A DNA stretch of 15,380 bases from an uncultured Collinsella sp. (GTDB lineage: Bacteria > Actinomycetota > Coriobacteriia > Coriobacteriales > Coriobacteriaceae), in contig URRJ01000032.1 of the NCBI GenBank assembly GCA_900550205.1, positions 1 through 15,380 of the forward strand, given 5' to 3'. The position numbers were made by a program, and so were the translations under genes. Every line of letters starts with the position of its first letter. The first letter of the stretch is position 1. This document shows, in pieces, positions 1 to 6,997 of the stretch. The notes under the pieces are model-generated. The model did no database searches. It saw only the letters and a list, made by a program, of their open reading frames with translations, and had not been told where the DNA came from.

Positions 1-1
1 C

Positions 2-169
2 CCCGCCGGTACGTTCTATATTGGGTGGGCGTATCGCGCGGCCGATGGGGGAGCGCCGGTTGTCGAGTCTGCGCGCTGTCATTACGAGGGCGATCGGTCG
101 TGCGTTCGTGCTCATGCGGTCGCGGAGGCTTTGGAGCGCATTGTTCGCGTGCTCAATTCTATGGAATAG
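2..169 (+). CDS. cinA: CinA-family protein, C-terminal end (5' partial)
   Basis: Reading frame 2 is open from the window edge to TAG at 167-169, encoding about 55 residues. The visible part has a GT-Y-IG-A stretch, then EGDRS-VR and an amphipathic ending ALERIVRVLNSME. This matches the last strand and helix of the CinA C-terminal (nicotinamide-nucleotide amidase, PncC-type) domain, where a GDR-x-x-VR motif is typical. The family deamidates NMN and recycles pyridine nucleotides. Many members carry an N-terminal molybdopterin-binding-like domain, which lies outside this window. Position supports the call, since cinA sits directly upstream of recA in many Gram-positive bacteria. Only the tail is seen, so whether the full protein is one- or two-domain cannot be told. 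Confidence 0.75.
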   Translation, partial: PAGTFYIGWAYRAADGGAPVVESARCHYEGDRSCVRAHAVAEALERIVRVLNSME

Positions 170-176
170 ACATGGT

Positions 177-204
177 TTAAGGGGCCTTAGGGCCCCTTAA
201 TTGT
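177..204 (+). terminator. Rho-independent terminator after cinA
   Basis: A perfect 10-bp inverted repeat (TTAAGGGGCC, loop TTAG, GGCCCCTTAA) begins 7 nt after the cinA stop codon and runs on into a short TTGT. The T tract is weak, but the stem and placement fit an intrinsic terminator separating cinA from the recA promoter. Confidence 0.65.
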
Positions 205-298
205 GGAGATAGGGACCTTTGACGGAATTGGTGTTTGCGCTGGTATAAGGCCTAAATTTATTCGTGCACCTCTATTTGTGATTGGCGTGGTCAAGCGT

Positions 299-345
299 TT
301 GGTCGGTGATTGGTCGGCGTTTGGTCGGGTTTTGGAATGGTCGGG
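299..345 (+). repeat. Phased TTGGTCGG direct repeats upstream of recA promoter
   Basis: TTGGTCGG occurs at 299-306, 310-317 and 321-328, exactly 11 bp apart. A related ATGGTCGGG lies at 337-345. The 11-bp spacing places each copy on about the same face of the helix. The block ends 22 bp before the recA -35 hexamer, where an activator or nucleoid protein could bind. No protein can be assigned. Confidence 0.55.
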
Positions 346-367
346 TACATATGATGAATCTGAACGG

Positions 368-396
368 TTGACCACGAACAGCCGTTCGTTTATTAT
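368..396 (+). promoter_or_regulatory. recA promoter
   Basis: TTGACC at 368-373 and TATTAT at 391-396 are separated by an ideal 17-bp spacer, giving a sigma-70-type promoter with an expected start near 403 and a short leader before recA. The spacer is almost entirely filled by a LexA box, so repressor binding would directly block RNA polymerase. Confidence 0.8.
374..389. promoter_or_regulatory. LexA (SOS) box of recA
   Basis: ACGAACAGCCGTTCGT is a perfect 16-bp palindrome matching the Gram-positive and actinobacterial LexA operator CGAAC-N4-GTTCG. It lies between the -35 and -10 hexamers of the recA promoter. LexA is encoded in this same window, so the regulator and site are a natural pair. 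Confidence 0.9.
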
Positions 397-426
397 CGTT
401 TCAGGTTGTTAAGAGGAGGGCTATTC

Positions 427-1587
427 ATGGCCAAGAATTCAGGTCCCGTACGTACCGTTCATGCACGCACGACGGGTAAAGAGCGCGATGAGATGATCGC
501 CACCACCAAGGCCGAGATTGAGAAGAAGTTCGGCCAGGGCTCTATTATGAGGTATGGCGACGGCGGTCCCGAGCTCGAGGTCGAGGCTATTCCGACGGGC
601 TCTCTGGCGCTCGATGCCGCCTTGGGTATCGGCGGCGTGCCGCGCGGCCGTATCGTCGAGATTTATGGCCCCGAGTCCTCCGGTAAGACAACGCTTTCAC
701 TCGAGATCCTTGCAGAGGCGCAGGCCATGGGCGGCGTTGTTGCATTTATCGATGCCGAGCACGCGCTAGATCCCACCTATGCCGCGCGTATCGGTGTTGA
801 TATCGATGAGGTCCTCATTTCCCAGCCCGATACGGGCGAGCAGGCGCTCGAGATCGTCGATATGCTTGTGCGCTCCGGTGCCATCGACGCCATTGTTGTC
901 GACTCTGTAGCCGCCTTGACTCCGCGTGCCGAGATCGAGGGCGAGATCGGTGACACGACGGTGGGTCTGCAGGCTCGCTTGATGAGCCAGGCGCTCCGCA
1001 AGCTCGCCGGCTCGCTTTCCAAGTCCAACACGACCTGCATCTTCATTAACCAGCTGCGCGAGAAAATCGGCGTCATGTTCGGCAACCCCGAGACCACGAC
1101 GGGCGGCCGTGCGCTTAAGTTCTTCTCTTCCGTGCGTATCGACATCCGTCGCATCGATAGCATTAAGCTCAAGGACGAGGTCATTGGCAACCGCGTGCGC
1201 GCCAAGGTGGTCAAGAACAAGGTGGCTGCTCCGTTCCGCTCGGCCGAGTTCGACATCATGTACGGGACGGGCATCTCCAAGGAGGGCTCGATTCTGGATA
1301 TGGCTGTCGAATACGACATCTGTAAAAAGACGGGCTCGTGGTTTGCGTACGGCGATGATAAGCTCGGCAACGGCCGCGAAGCAGCTAAGGCCTTCTTGCG
1401 CGAGCACCCCGATTGCGCCGACGAGATCGAGCATAAGGTTCGTCTTGCCTGCGGTCTTGAGTATGACGACGATGCACCCTCCGAGGTTGAGCTTACTGAC
1501 CAGACGCTGGGGGAGCAGCCGGCAGATGATGGGTTTGACGAGCTCTATGCCATCGACGGCTCCGCAATGCTCGACGACGATGAGTAG
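427..1587 (+). CDS. recA: Recombinase RecA
   Basis: RecA polymerises on single-stranded DNA, performs ATP-dependent strand exchange in recombinational repair, and stimulates LexA self-cleavage. The 386-residue product has a Walker A motif GPESSGKTT at about 81-89, a conserved DAE near 109-111 carrying the presumed catalytic Glu, Walker B IVVDS at 156-160, and the filament/DNA-binding stretch GGRALKFF around 226-233. The C-terminal tail beyond about residue 335 is long and strongly acidic, ending in DDDE; such tails are known to modulate RecA activity. The ATG at 427 is preceded by AGGAGGG at 414-420. An in-frame TTG at 406 lies upstream of that ribosome-binding site and would add only seven atypical residues, so it is rejected. 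Expression is expected to be SOS-induced from the promoter at 368-396, with recX downstream in the same transcript. Confidence 0.98.
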   Translation: MAKNSGPVRTVHARTTGKERDEMIATTKAEIEKKFGQGSIMRYGDGGPELEVEAIPTGSLALDAALGIGGVPRGRIVEIYGPESSGKTTLSLEILAEAQAMGGVVAFIDAEHALDPTYAARIGVDIDEVLISQPDTGEQALEIVDMLVRSGAIDAIVVDSVAALTPRAEIEGEIGDTTVGLQARLMSQALRKLAGSLSKSNTTCIFINQLREKIGVMFGNPETTTGGRALKFFSSVRIDIRRIDSIKLKDEVIGNRVRAKVVKNKVAAPFRSAEFDIMYGTGISKEGSILDMAVEYDICKKTGSWFAYGDDKLGNGREAAKAFLREHPDCADEIEHKVRLACGLEYDDDAPSEVELTDQTLGEQPADDGFDELYAIDGSAMLDDDE

Positions 1588-1598
1588 CGGTTGCTGCC

Positions 1599-2291
1599 AT
1601 GTCGTATACCGTGACCGAGGCTACGGTCGTCTTTCCCGATAAGAAGGCGCCCTCCTCGTTCTCGATCGGCTACGCTTCCAAAAAGCCCTGTGCGCATATC
1701 GATTGCGATCTTGAGGGCGGCTTTCAACGCAGTATCTGGATTCCCACACGCGTGGCGCGTCTGTACGTTAAAAACCGCCCCGAGTTGCCCTGTGACTGGG
1801 ATGCCTTTCGTGAGTCCGTTGAGCTTATTGAGCGTAAATGCGCCCTCACCATGGTGACTGAGATGCTTTCGCGCCGCGATCATGCAACGGGCGAAGTGCG
1901 CGACAAGCTTGCTTGCTATGGTTTTCGTCAGCCGGCAATCGATTTCGCCGTTTCTCGCGCTACCGAGTACCGTTTTTTGGATGAGAATCGCTTCTGCGCC
2001 TATTTTATCGAGGAGCGTAAGCGCCGTGGATGGGGGCAGCGCAAGATCGAGACCGAGCTCAAGCGTCGCCATGTGACCCTCGAGGACATTCCAGGATATC
2101 CGGAACAGTATTTTGCTGCCGAAGACGACTTGGAGCGTGCTTCCGCGCTGCTTTCCAAGCGCCGCGTTCCCGAAACACGCGGCTTTGAGAAGCTCGTTCG
2201 TTTTTTAATGGGCAAGGGTTTTTCGTATCACATCGCCGCCGATGCCGCCAAAGCCCGTATCGATGCCGAAAACGAGGAATGCGCCGTTTAG
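1599..2291 (+). CDS. recX: RecA regulator RecX
   Basis: RecX binds RecA filaments and limits their growth, preventing excessive recombinase and co-protease activity. The 230-residue protein has a divergent N-terminal part of about 75 residues, then the typical helical repeats: ALTMVTEMLSRRDHATGEVRDKL near 82-104, YRFLDENRFCAYFIEERKRRGWG near 124-146 and the following KIETELKRRHV. These match the RecX signatures (three-helix repeats with RRDHS-type and FLDE-RFA-type motifs). It starts 11 nt after recA stops, with only a weak purine-rich site (GCGG), suggesting coupled or low translation. This is the usual recA-recX operon arrangement, and expression should follow the recA SOS promoter. The N-terminal segment is longer than in short RecX proteins and has no motif I recognise. 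No convincing terminator follows. Confidence 0.92.
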   Translation: MSYTVTEATVVFPDKKAPSSFSIGYASKKPCAHIDCDLEGGFQRSIWIPTRVARLYVKNRPELPCDWDAFRESVELIERKCALTMVTEMLSRRDHATGEVRDKLACYGFRQPAIDFAVSRATEYRFLDENRFCAYFIEERKRRGWGQRKIETELKRRHVTLEDIPGYPEQYFAAEDDLERASALLSKRRVPETRGFEKLVRFLMGKGFSYHIAADAAKARIDAENEECAV

Positions 2292-2354
2292 GGGCCAACC
2301 ATCGTCCGTTTTGACCGTTCACCGTTTACTTGCCCCCACGCCGGGTTGGTTTAT

Positions 2355-2392
2355 TTGACAGTTGCTGCCGTTCAACGTACGATAAATATCGT
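2355..2392 (+). promoter_or_regulatory. Probable rny promoter with overlapping dyad
   Basis: A consensus TTGACA at 2355-2360 is followed after 17 bp by TACGAT at 2378-2383. A short perfect dyad, ACGATA-AA-TATCGT at 2379-2392, overlaps the -10 hexamer and extends to the expected start point near 2390, where a repressor could act. The resulting leader of about 160 nt before rny contains a hairpin at 2489-2514. Confidence 0.6.
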
Positions 2393-2488
2393 CATTTGCT
2401 TTGTGATATGTGCTCATCTTTGATGAGTTTGTTTATATGTTTCTTTGTATCCGACCCGCATAAGCTGCGCCCATATTACTCAAATGTC

Positions 2489-2520
2489 GCGAGCCGTTCG
2501 TAAGGACGGTTCGCTTTGTT
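2489..2520 (+). terminator. Terminator-like hairpin in rny leader
   Basis: GCGAGCCGTT at 2489-2498 pairs with GACGGTTCGC at 2505-2514 (8 Watson-Crick and 2 G-U pairs, 6-nt loop), followed by TTTGTT. It lies 30 nt before rny and downstream of the only good promoter seen. It could attenuate rny, end read-through from recX, or act as an RNase Y-sensitive structure; the sequence alone does not decide. Confidence 0.45.
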
Positions 2521-2549
2521 ATGTAACGAATCCATAAAAAGGAGTGAGC

Positions 2550-4103
2550 ATGCCTATCTTTGCAGCAGCGCTCGTTGGCATCCTTGTGGGTGCCGTCGTC
2601 GCCATTGCCTACATGCGCACCGCCAAGCAGGGTAGTCTTCACGAGGCCGATGAAAAGATTCAGTCGGCACATGCACAGGCTGAGTCCCTGATCGGCGATG
2701 CAAAGCGTCAGGCCGATACCCTCAAAAAAGAGGCTCTGCTTGAGGCCAAGGAAGAGATCATCAAGAATAAGCAGGCTGCCGAGGCCGAGGACAAGCAGCG
2801 TAAGAGCGAGATTCGTACGCTCGAGAATCGCGTGATGCAGCGCGAGGAGTCCCTCGATCGCCGTAACGATGCCCTCGATAAGCGCGAGCATCAGCTGTCC
2901 AGCCAGGCCGGCCAAGTCGAGAAGCGCTCCCGTGAGCTTGAGGAGCTTTGTGCCAAGCAGACCTCCGAGCTCGAGCGTATCGCCGACCTTACCCGCGAGG
3001 ATGCCCATAAGGAGTTGCTCGACAAGGTGCGTGGCGAGGTCACGCATGAGGCAGCCACCATCATTCGCGAGTCCGAGCAGCAGGTTCGCGCGGAGTGCCA
3101 CAAGACCGCCCAGGAGATTCTGTCCCTGGCGATTCAGCGCTGTGCCGCCGATCACACCGCCGAGGTCACCGTTACTTCCGTGCATATTCCTTCTGACGAC
3201 CTGAAGGGCCGTATCATCGGCCGCGAGGGTCGCAACATCCGCACCTTCGAGCAGGTGTCCGGCGTCAACCTCGTGATCGACGACACGCCCGAGACGGTAG
3301 TGCTCTCGAGCTTCGATCCCGTCCGTCGCGAGACTGCCCGCGTCGCTCTCGAGAACCTCATCGCCGACGGCCGTATTCACCCCGCCCGTATCGAGGAGAT
3401 GTATCACAAGGCTGCCGACCTGGTTCAGCAACGCGTGCGCGAGGCTGGCGAGCAGGCCGCTTTCGATACCGGTATCCACGACCTGCACCCCGAGATCGTC
3501 AAGACCCTGGGTGCACTGCGCTACCGCACCTCGTTTGGCCAGAACGTGCTCCAGCACTCCCTCGAGGTTTCCGACCTGTGCGGCGTGATGGCTTCTGAGC
3601 TTGGCCTGGACGTTGTGACCGCCAAGCGTGCCGGTCTGCTGCACGACCTCGGCAAGGCTATCGACCATGACGTCGAGGGCCCCCATGCCGTTATTGGCGC
3701 CGAGCTTGCCCGCCGCTATGGCGAGAAGCCCGTTATCGTTCACGCCATCGAGGCCCACCACGCTGACGTCGATCCCAACACGGTGCTCGATGTCCTTGTC
3801 CAGGCCGCCGATGCTGTCTCTGCCTCTCGCCCCGGTGCCCGTCGCGAGTCGGCCGAGAACTATATCAAGCGTCTTGAGAAGCTCGAGGAGATCGCCAACT
3901 CCCACGACGGTGTCGAGCGTACCTATGCCATGCAGGCTGGTCGCGAGGTTCACGTTATGGTGCAACCGGACAAGATTTCCGACGCCCAGTCCACGGTTTT
4001 GGCTCACGATATCGCCCATCAGATCGAGGAAGAGATGGAGTATCCCGGTCAGGTGCGCGTCGTCGTGATTCGCGAGAGCCGCGCCGTCGATATCGCTAAA
4101 TAA
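2550..4103 (+). CDS. rny: Ribonuclease Y
   Basis: RNase Y is a membrane-anchored endoribonuclease that starts mRNA decay, preferring 5'-monophosphate RNAs, in many Gram-positive bacteria. The 517-residue protein shows the full family order. An N-terminal membrane helix covers about residues 3-22 and a long charged coiled coil about 30-200. A KH domain carries GRIIGREGRNI at 220-230. An HD domain has His336, the HD pair at 365-366 (LLHDLGK) and EAHH at 401-404, as expected for the metal-binding active site. The ATG at 2550 has AAGGAG at 2539-2544, spaced 5 nt. A GTG at 2544 overlaps that site and is rejected. The stop is 1 nt from the next ATG, implying translational coupling to the GHKL ATPase gene. 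Position downstream of recA matches Bacillus, where the gene was called ymdA. Confidence 0.96.
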   Translation: MPIFAAALVGILVGAVVAIAYMRTAKQGSLHEADEKIQSAHAQAESLIGDAKRQADTLKKEALLEAKEEIIKNKQAAEAEDKQRKSEIRTLENRVMQREESLDRRNDALDKREHQLSSQAGQVEKRSRELEELCAKQTSELERIADLTREDAHKELLDKVRGEVTHEAATIIRESEQQVRAECHKTAQEILSLAIQRCAADHTAEVTVTSVHIPSDDLKGRIIGREGRNIRTFEQVSGVNLVIDDTPETVVLSSFDPVRRETARVALENLIADGRIHPARIEEMYHKAADLVQQRVREAGEQAAFDTGIHDLHPEIVKTLGALRYRTSFGQNVLQHSLEVSDLCGVMASELGLDVVTAKRAGLLHDLGKAIDHDVEGPHAVIGAELARRYGEKPVIVHAIEAHHADVDPNTVLDVLVQAADAVSASRPGARRESAENYIKRLEKLEEIANSHDGVERTYAMQAGREVHVMVQPDKISDAQSTVLAHDIAHQIEEEMEYPGQVRVVVIRESRAVDIAK

Positions 4104-4104
4104 C

Positions 4105-5190
4105 ATGAGCGACGCGAACGAGCTCATCTCATTTATCGCGTCGATGTCGGGGGAGGGCAACCTTCGCGTCGAGGAAAACCTTGGCGAGGGGTATGTCCGC
4201 CTCCGCGTTTCGGAGGCCGAGCGGCGTCAGGCAAAGCACGACATTCAGCATGTCGAGGATATCGTCATCGAAATGCTTCGCAATGCTCGTGATGCAGGCG
4301 CCGATAAGGTCTATCTCGCCACGACCAAGGAAGATGGCGTTCGCACGCTCGTTTTCCTGGATAACGGTTCGGGCGTGCCACAGGACATGCAAGAGCGCAT
4401 TTTCGATGCTCGTGTTACCTCTAAGCTCGAGAGCATGAAGATGGATCGCTGGGGTGTTCACGGACGAGGCATGGCTCTGTTTTCGATCAAGCAGAACACC
4501 GACGAGGCTCGCGTCGTCACGTCAGGCGTTGACCTTGGCTCTGCCTTTAAGGTGACCGTCGCCACTGACCGCCTCAGCGAGCGTGCCGATCAGTCCAGCT
4601 GGCCCCAGGCCGTCAAGGACGAGGACGGTCATTACGTGTGCGCCCGCGGTCCCCACAACATTATTCGCGCCGCCTGTGAGTTTGCCCTCGAGGAGCTGCG
4701 CGCCTGTGATGTCTATCTGGGTTCTCCGTCCGAAATCGCCGCGACACTGCATGCGCAGGCGTCCTGTCGCCTCGATGCGTCCCGTCTTTTGTTTATTGAT
4801 GACGAAGCCGAGCTTCCGGTGGTCGATCGACTGGGGCTTGCATCGGATGCCGAGGACTTTATCCGCATCTGTTCGAGTCTTGGTCTTGAGATGTCAGAGC
4901 GTACGGCCCATCGTATCTTGGCTGGGCAGATTAAGCCTGTTCGCGGCGTGACCGCGCGCCTCCTTCGTGAGCGTGACTCGTCCTCGCGTGCGTCCACTCC
5001 GGTCGATCTTGCCAAGGACCGCCGTGGATTGCGTATTGCCAAGGACGATATGGCACAGTTCTCACGAGCTGTTGAGCGTGACTTTAACGACCTTGCTGCT
5101 CGGTATTATCTCAACCTCTGCGGCGACCCTAAGATTCGTGTTTCACGTGATCGCATCACCGTGACGTTCGATCTTGCCAAAGAGGAATAG
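4105..5190 (+). CDS. GHKL/HATPase_c-type ATP-binding protein, function unknown
   Basis: The 361-residue product carries a clear GHKL (gyrase, Hsp90, histidine kinase, MutL) ATP-binding fold in its first 155 residues. The N box is EMLRNARDAGA (Glu56, Asn60), the G1 box DNGSGVP (86-92) and the G2 glycine-rich lid GVHGRGMALFSI (117-128). There is no phosphoacceptor His domain, receiver, membrane helix or MutL/Hsp90 middle domain that I can recognise, so it does not look like a sensor kinase. A conserved-looking segment (about 215-300) includes ISEMSERTAHRILAG-like helical sequence that could be a DNA- or RNA-contacting region, but this is a guess. It starts 1 nt after rny, without its own obvious ribosome-binding site beyond the end of rny, and precedes spoVS, so it is probably co-translated with RNase Y. 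It occupies the place of ymdB in the Bacillus order rny-ymdB-spoVS. The fold call is secure and the function is open. Confidence 0.85.
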   Translation: MSDANELISFIASMSGEGNLRVEENLGEGYVRLRVSEAERRQAKHDIQHVEDIVIEMLRNARDAGADKVYLATTKEDGVRTLVFLDNGSGVPQDMQERIFDARVTSKLESMKMDRWGVHGRGMALFSIKQNTDEARVVTSGVDLGSAFKVTVATDRLSERADQSSWPQAVKDEDGHYVCARGPHNIIRAACEFALEELRACDVYLGSPSEIAATLHAQASCRLDASRLLFIDDEAELPVVDRLGLASDAEDFIRICSSLGLEMSERTAHRILAGQIKPVRGVTARLLRERDSSSRASTPVDLAKDRRGLRIAKDDMAQFSRAVERDFNDLAARYYLNLCGDPKIRVSRDRITVTFDLAKEE

Positions 5191-5196
5191 CATCTT

Positions 5197-5214
5197 TACC
5201 GAGTCCGCTCGGTA
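5197..5214 (+). other. Small hairpin between ATPase gene and spoVS
   Basis: TACCGAG and CTCGGTA form a perfect 7-bp stem around TCCG, starting 6 nt after the ATPase stop codon. No T tract follows (ACGATAC), so it is at best a weak terminator. It may instead be a processing or stability element between two cistrons with different required levels. Confidence 0.4.
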
Positions 5215-5264
5215 CGATACAGTTATTGCAGTTAAAACGTACTTTTAAACGCAGGAGTTTCTTC

Positions 5265-5582
5265 ATGGATTGCCTGAAGGTATCAAGCAAATCATCACCC
5301 GCGTCCGTAGCCGGCGCCATTGCCGGCATGGTCAAAGATGGCGTACCCGTTAATATCCAGTGTGTCGGTGCCGGTGCCGTCAATCAGGCCATTAAGGCCG
5401 TGGCCATTGCGCGCGGCTTTTTGATTCCCACGGGCTTCGATATCTCCTGCGCGCCGGTGTTCTCCGATATTCTCATCAATGGGGAATCTCGCACGGCGAT
5501 CCGTCTTTCTATTTACGTTCATCAAATCAATCGAGCCGCCATGGATAACGTCGTTGTTGATGACGTTAAGCCCGTGGCATAG
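5265..5582 (+). CDS. spoVS: Stage V sporulation protein S (SpoVS) family
   Basis: The 105-residue protein is a clear SpoVS homologue, with KVSSKSSPASVAGAIAG at 5-21 and GAGAVNQAIKAVAIARGF at about 38-55, followed by TAIRL. The family folds like Alba/TIF3-type small nucleic-acid-binding proteins. In Bacillus it affects septation and spore coat/core development, but many non-sporulating bacteria also carry it. The tail after about residue 86 (VYVHQ..., ending DDVKPVA) is longer than in the 86-residue Bacillus protein. The ATG at 5265 follows GCAGGAG at 5251-5257. A TTG at 5226 lies upstream of this site and would add 13 unconserved basic residues, so it is rejected. It is flanked by the rny-ATPase pair and miaB, the same neighbourhood as in Bacillus. 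Nothing else here suggests sporulation, so a nucleic-acid-related housekeeping or division role is likelier. Confidence 0.93.
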   Translation: MDCLKVSSKSSPASVAGAIAGMVKDGVPVNIQCVGAGAVNQAIKAVAIARGFLIPTGFDISCAPVFSDILINGESRTAIRLSIYVHQINRAAMDNVVVDDVKPVA

Positions 5583-5626
5583 CGTTTGCTTATTTTGATC
5601 TGCCTTTATCGTTAGGACACATGCAT

Positions 5627-6997
5627 ATGGACCAGCGTTCCGCACGCGAAATTCTTGCCGGTAAAACCTACTTTATCCGCACGTTTGGCTGTCAGATGAA
5701 TCAGCACGATTCCGAGCGCGTGAGCGGCTTGCTTGATTCATATGGCTGCCTTATGGCGCTCGATCCCGAGCATGCCGATATTGTCGTCTTTATGACGTGC
5801 TGCGTGCGCGAGGCCGCCGATACGCGCCTGTACGGTCAATGCAATTCCTGTAAAAGCCTGCCGCCTTCGCCCTCGGGCAAGCGCGTGGTTGCCGTAGGCG
5901 GTTGTATCGCCCAGCGCGACGGTGAGGGACTGCTTACCAACGTCGATAACGTCAACGTCATTTTCGGCACGCATTCCATCGCACACGTGGCTGAGCTCAT
6001 TGCCGAGGCCTTCCTGGATGGCAAGCGTCATATCCGCACCAATGAGCATGAGGACACGGATGCCATGAGCATGCCGTGGCATCGTGAGACCCAGTATCAC
6101 GCCTGGGTGCCCATCATGACGGGCTGCAACAATTTCTGCACCTATTGCATCGTGCCGTATGTGCGCGGCCGCGAAAAGAGCCGCCCCTTCGAGGAGATTG
6201 TTGACGAGGTGACTGGTCTGGTGCGCCAGGGCGTGCGCGAGATCACGCTGCTGGGCCAAAACGTTAACTCGTATGGCCGCGATCTGTTTGGGAAGCCGCG
6301 CTTTGCCGACCTGCTGCGCGCCGTTGGCGATACGGGCGTGGAGCGCATCTTCTTTACGTCCTCGCATCCCAAGGACCTGCTGCCCGAGACTATCGACGCC
6401 ATGGCCGAGACACCTGCCGTCATGCCGCAGCTGCACCTGGCCGTTCAGTCGGGTTCGACGCGCATTCTCAAAGAGATGAATCGTCGCTACACGCGCGAGG
6501 ACTATCTGGACCTGGTCGATCGCATCCGCAACCGCATGCCCGATATTGCGCTCTCGACCGATATTATCGTTGGCTTCCCCGGTGAGACCGAGGAAGACTT
6601 TGAGCAGACGCTCTCCCTTGCCGAGACCGTTCGTTATGCTCAGGCCTACACGTTTATCTACTCCAAGCGCGCTGGTACCCCGGCCGCCGAGATTGATGAT
6701 CCCACACCGCACGAGGTCATCCTTGAGCGCTTTAACCGTCTGGTCAAGGTTATCGAGACGACAGCGCACGAGTACAATCAGGGTGAGCTCCATACCGTGG
6801 TGCCGGCGCTCATTGAGGGTACGAGTAAAAAGAACGATGCGGTGCTGCTGGGCAAGAGCCCCAAGAATCAGACCGTTCATGCGCCTATTCCCGAGGGATA
6901 TAGCATCGACCAGCTTGTCGGTAAGATCGTTGATGTTGACGTCGACGTTGCCAAGACGTGGTATTTGTCAGGCTCCGTTGTGGGTGAGCCGCGCTAA
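5627..6997 (+). CDS. miaB: tRNA-2-methylthio-N6-dimethylallyladenosine synthase MiaB
   Basis: MiaB is a radical-SAM methylthiotransferase that adds a methylthio group at C2 of i6A37 in tRNAs reading UNN codons. The 456-residue protein has the N-terminal UPF0004 domain with its three cluster-binding cysteines (Cys22 in FGCQMNQHDSE, Cys58 in TCCVREAADTR, Cys93 in GGCIAQ). The radical-SAM motif C167NNFCTYC174 follows, then a GxNVNSYG motif. A C-terminal TRAM domain (about 380-452) completes it. The length is normal. AGGA at 5614-5617 is 9 nt from ATG 5627 but only 3 nt from an in-frame ATG at 5621, so 5627 is preferred and the alternative adds two residues. Its stop overlaps the miaA start (TAATG). 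MiaA makes the i6A substrate of MiaB, so these are consecutive pathway steps encoded by coupled genes, here in reverse order of action. Confidence 0.96.
   Translation: MDQRSAREILAGKTYFIRTFGCQMNQHDSERVSGLLDSYGCLMALDPEHADIVVFMTCCVREAADTRLYGQCNSCKSLPPSPSGKRVVAVGGCIAQRDGEGLLTNVDNVNVIFGTHSIAHVAELIAEAFLDGKRHIRTNEHEDTDAMSMPWHRETQYHAWVPIMTGCNNFCTYCIVPYVRGREKSRPFEEIVDEVTGLVRQGVREITLLGQNVNSYGRDLFGKPRFADLLRAVGDTGVERIFFTSSHPKDLLPETIDAMAETPAVMPQLHLAVQSGSTRILKEMNRRYTREDYLDLVDRIRNRMPDIALSTDIIVGFPGETEEDFEQTLSLAETVRYAQAYTFIYSKRAGTPAAEIDDPTPHEVILERFNRLVKVIETTAHEYNQGELHTVVPALIEGTSKKNDAVLLGKSPKNQTVHAPIPEGYSIDQLVGKIVDVDVDVAKTWYLSGSVVGEPR

Noticed and set aside
203..412. Small open frame upstream of recA
   Set aside because: Runs through the phased repeats, the recA promoter and the LexA box; no family resemblance.
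766..1434. Long minus-strand open frames antisense to recA
   Set aside because: High-GC shadows of the recA frame with no ribosome-binding site or family motif.
2413..2433. CTCATC-TTT-GATGAG hairpin followed by T-rich sequence
   Set aside because: Only a 6-bp AT-containing stem directly after the likely rny promoter; too weak to call a terminator.
2433..4160. 575-codon minus-strand open frame antisense to rny
   Set aside because: It exactly shadows the strongly conserved rny gene; leucine/glycine-rich composition comes from the codon pattern of the sense strand.
5738..6880. 380-codon minus-strand open frame antisense to miaB
   Set aside because: Shadow of miaB, no recognisable domain or start signals.
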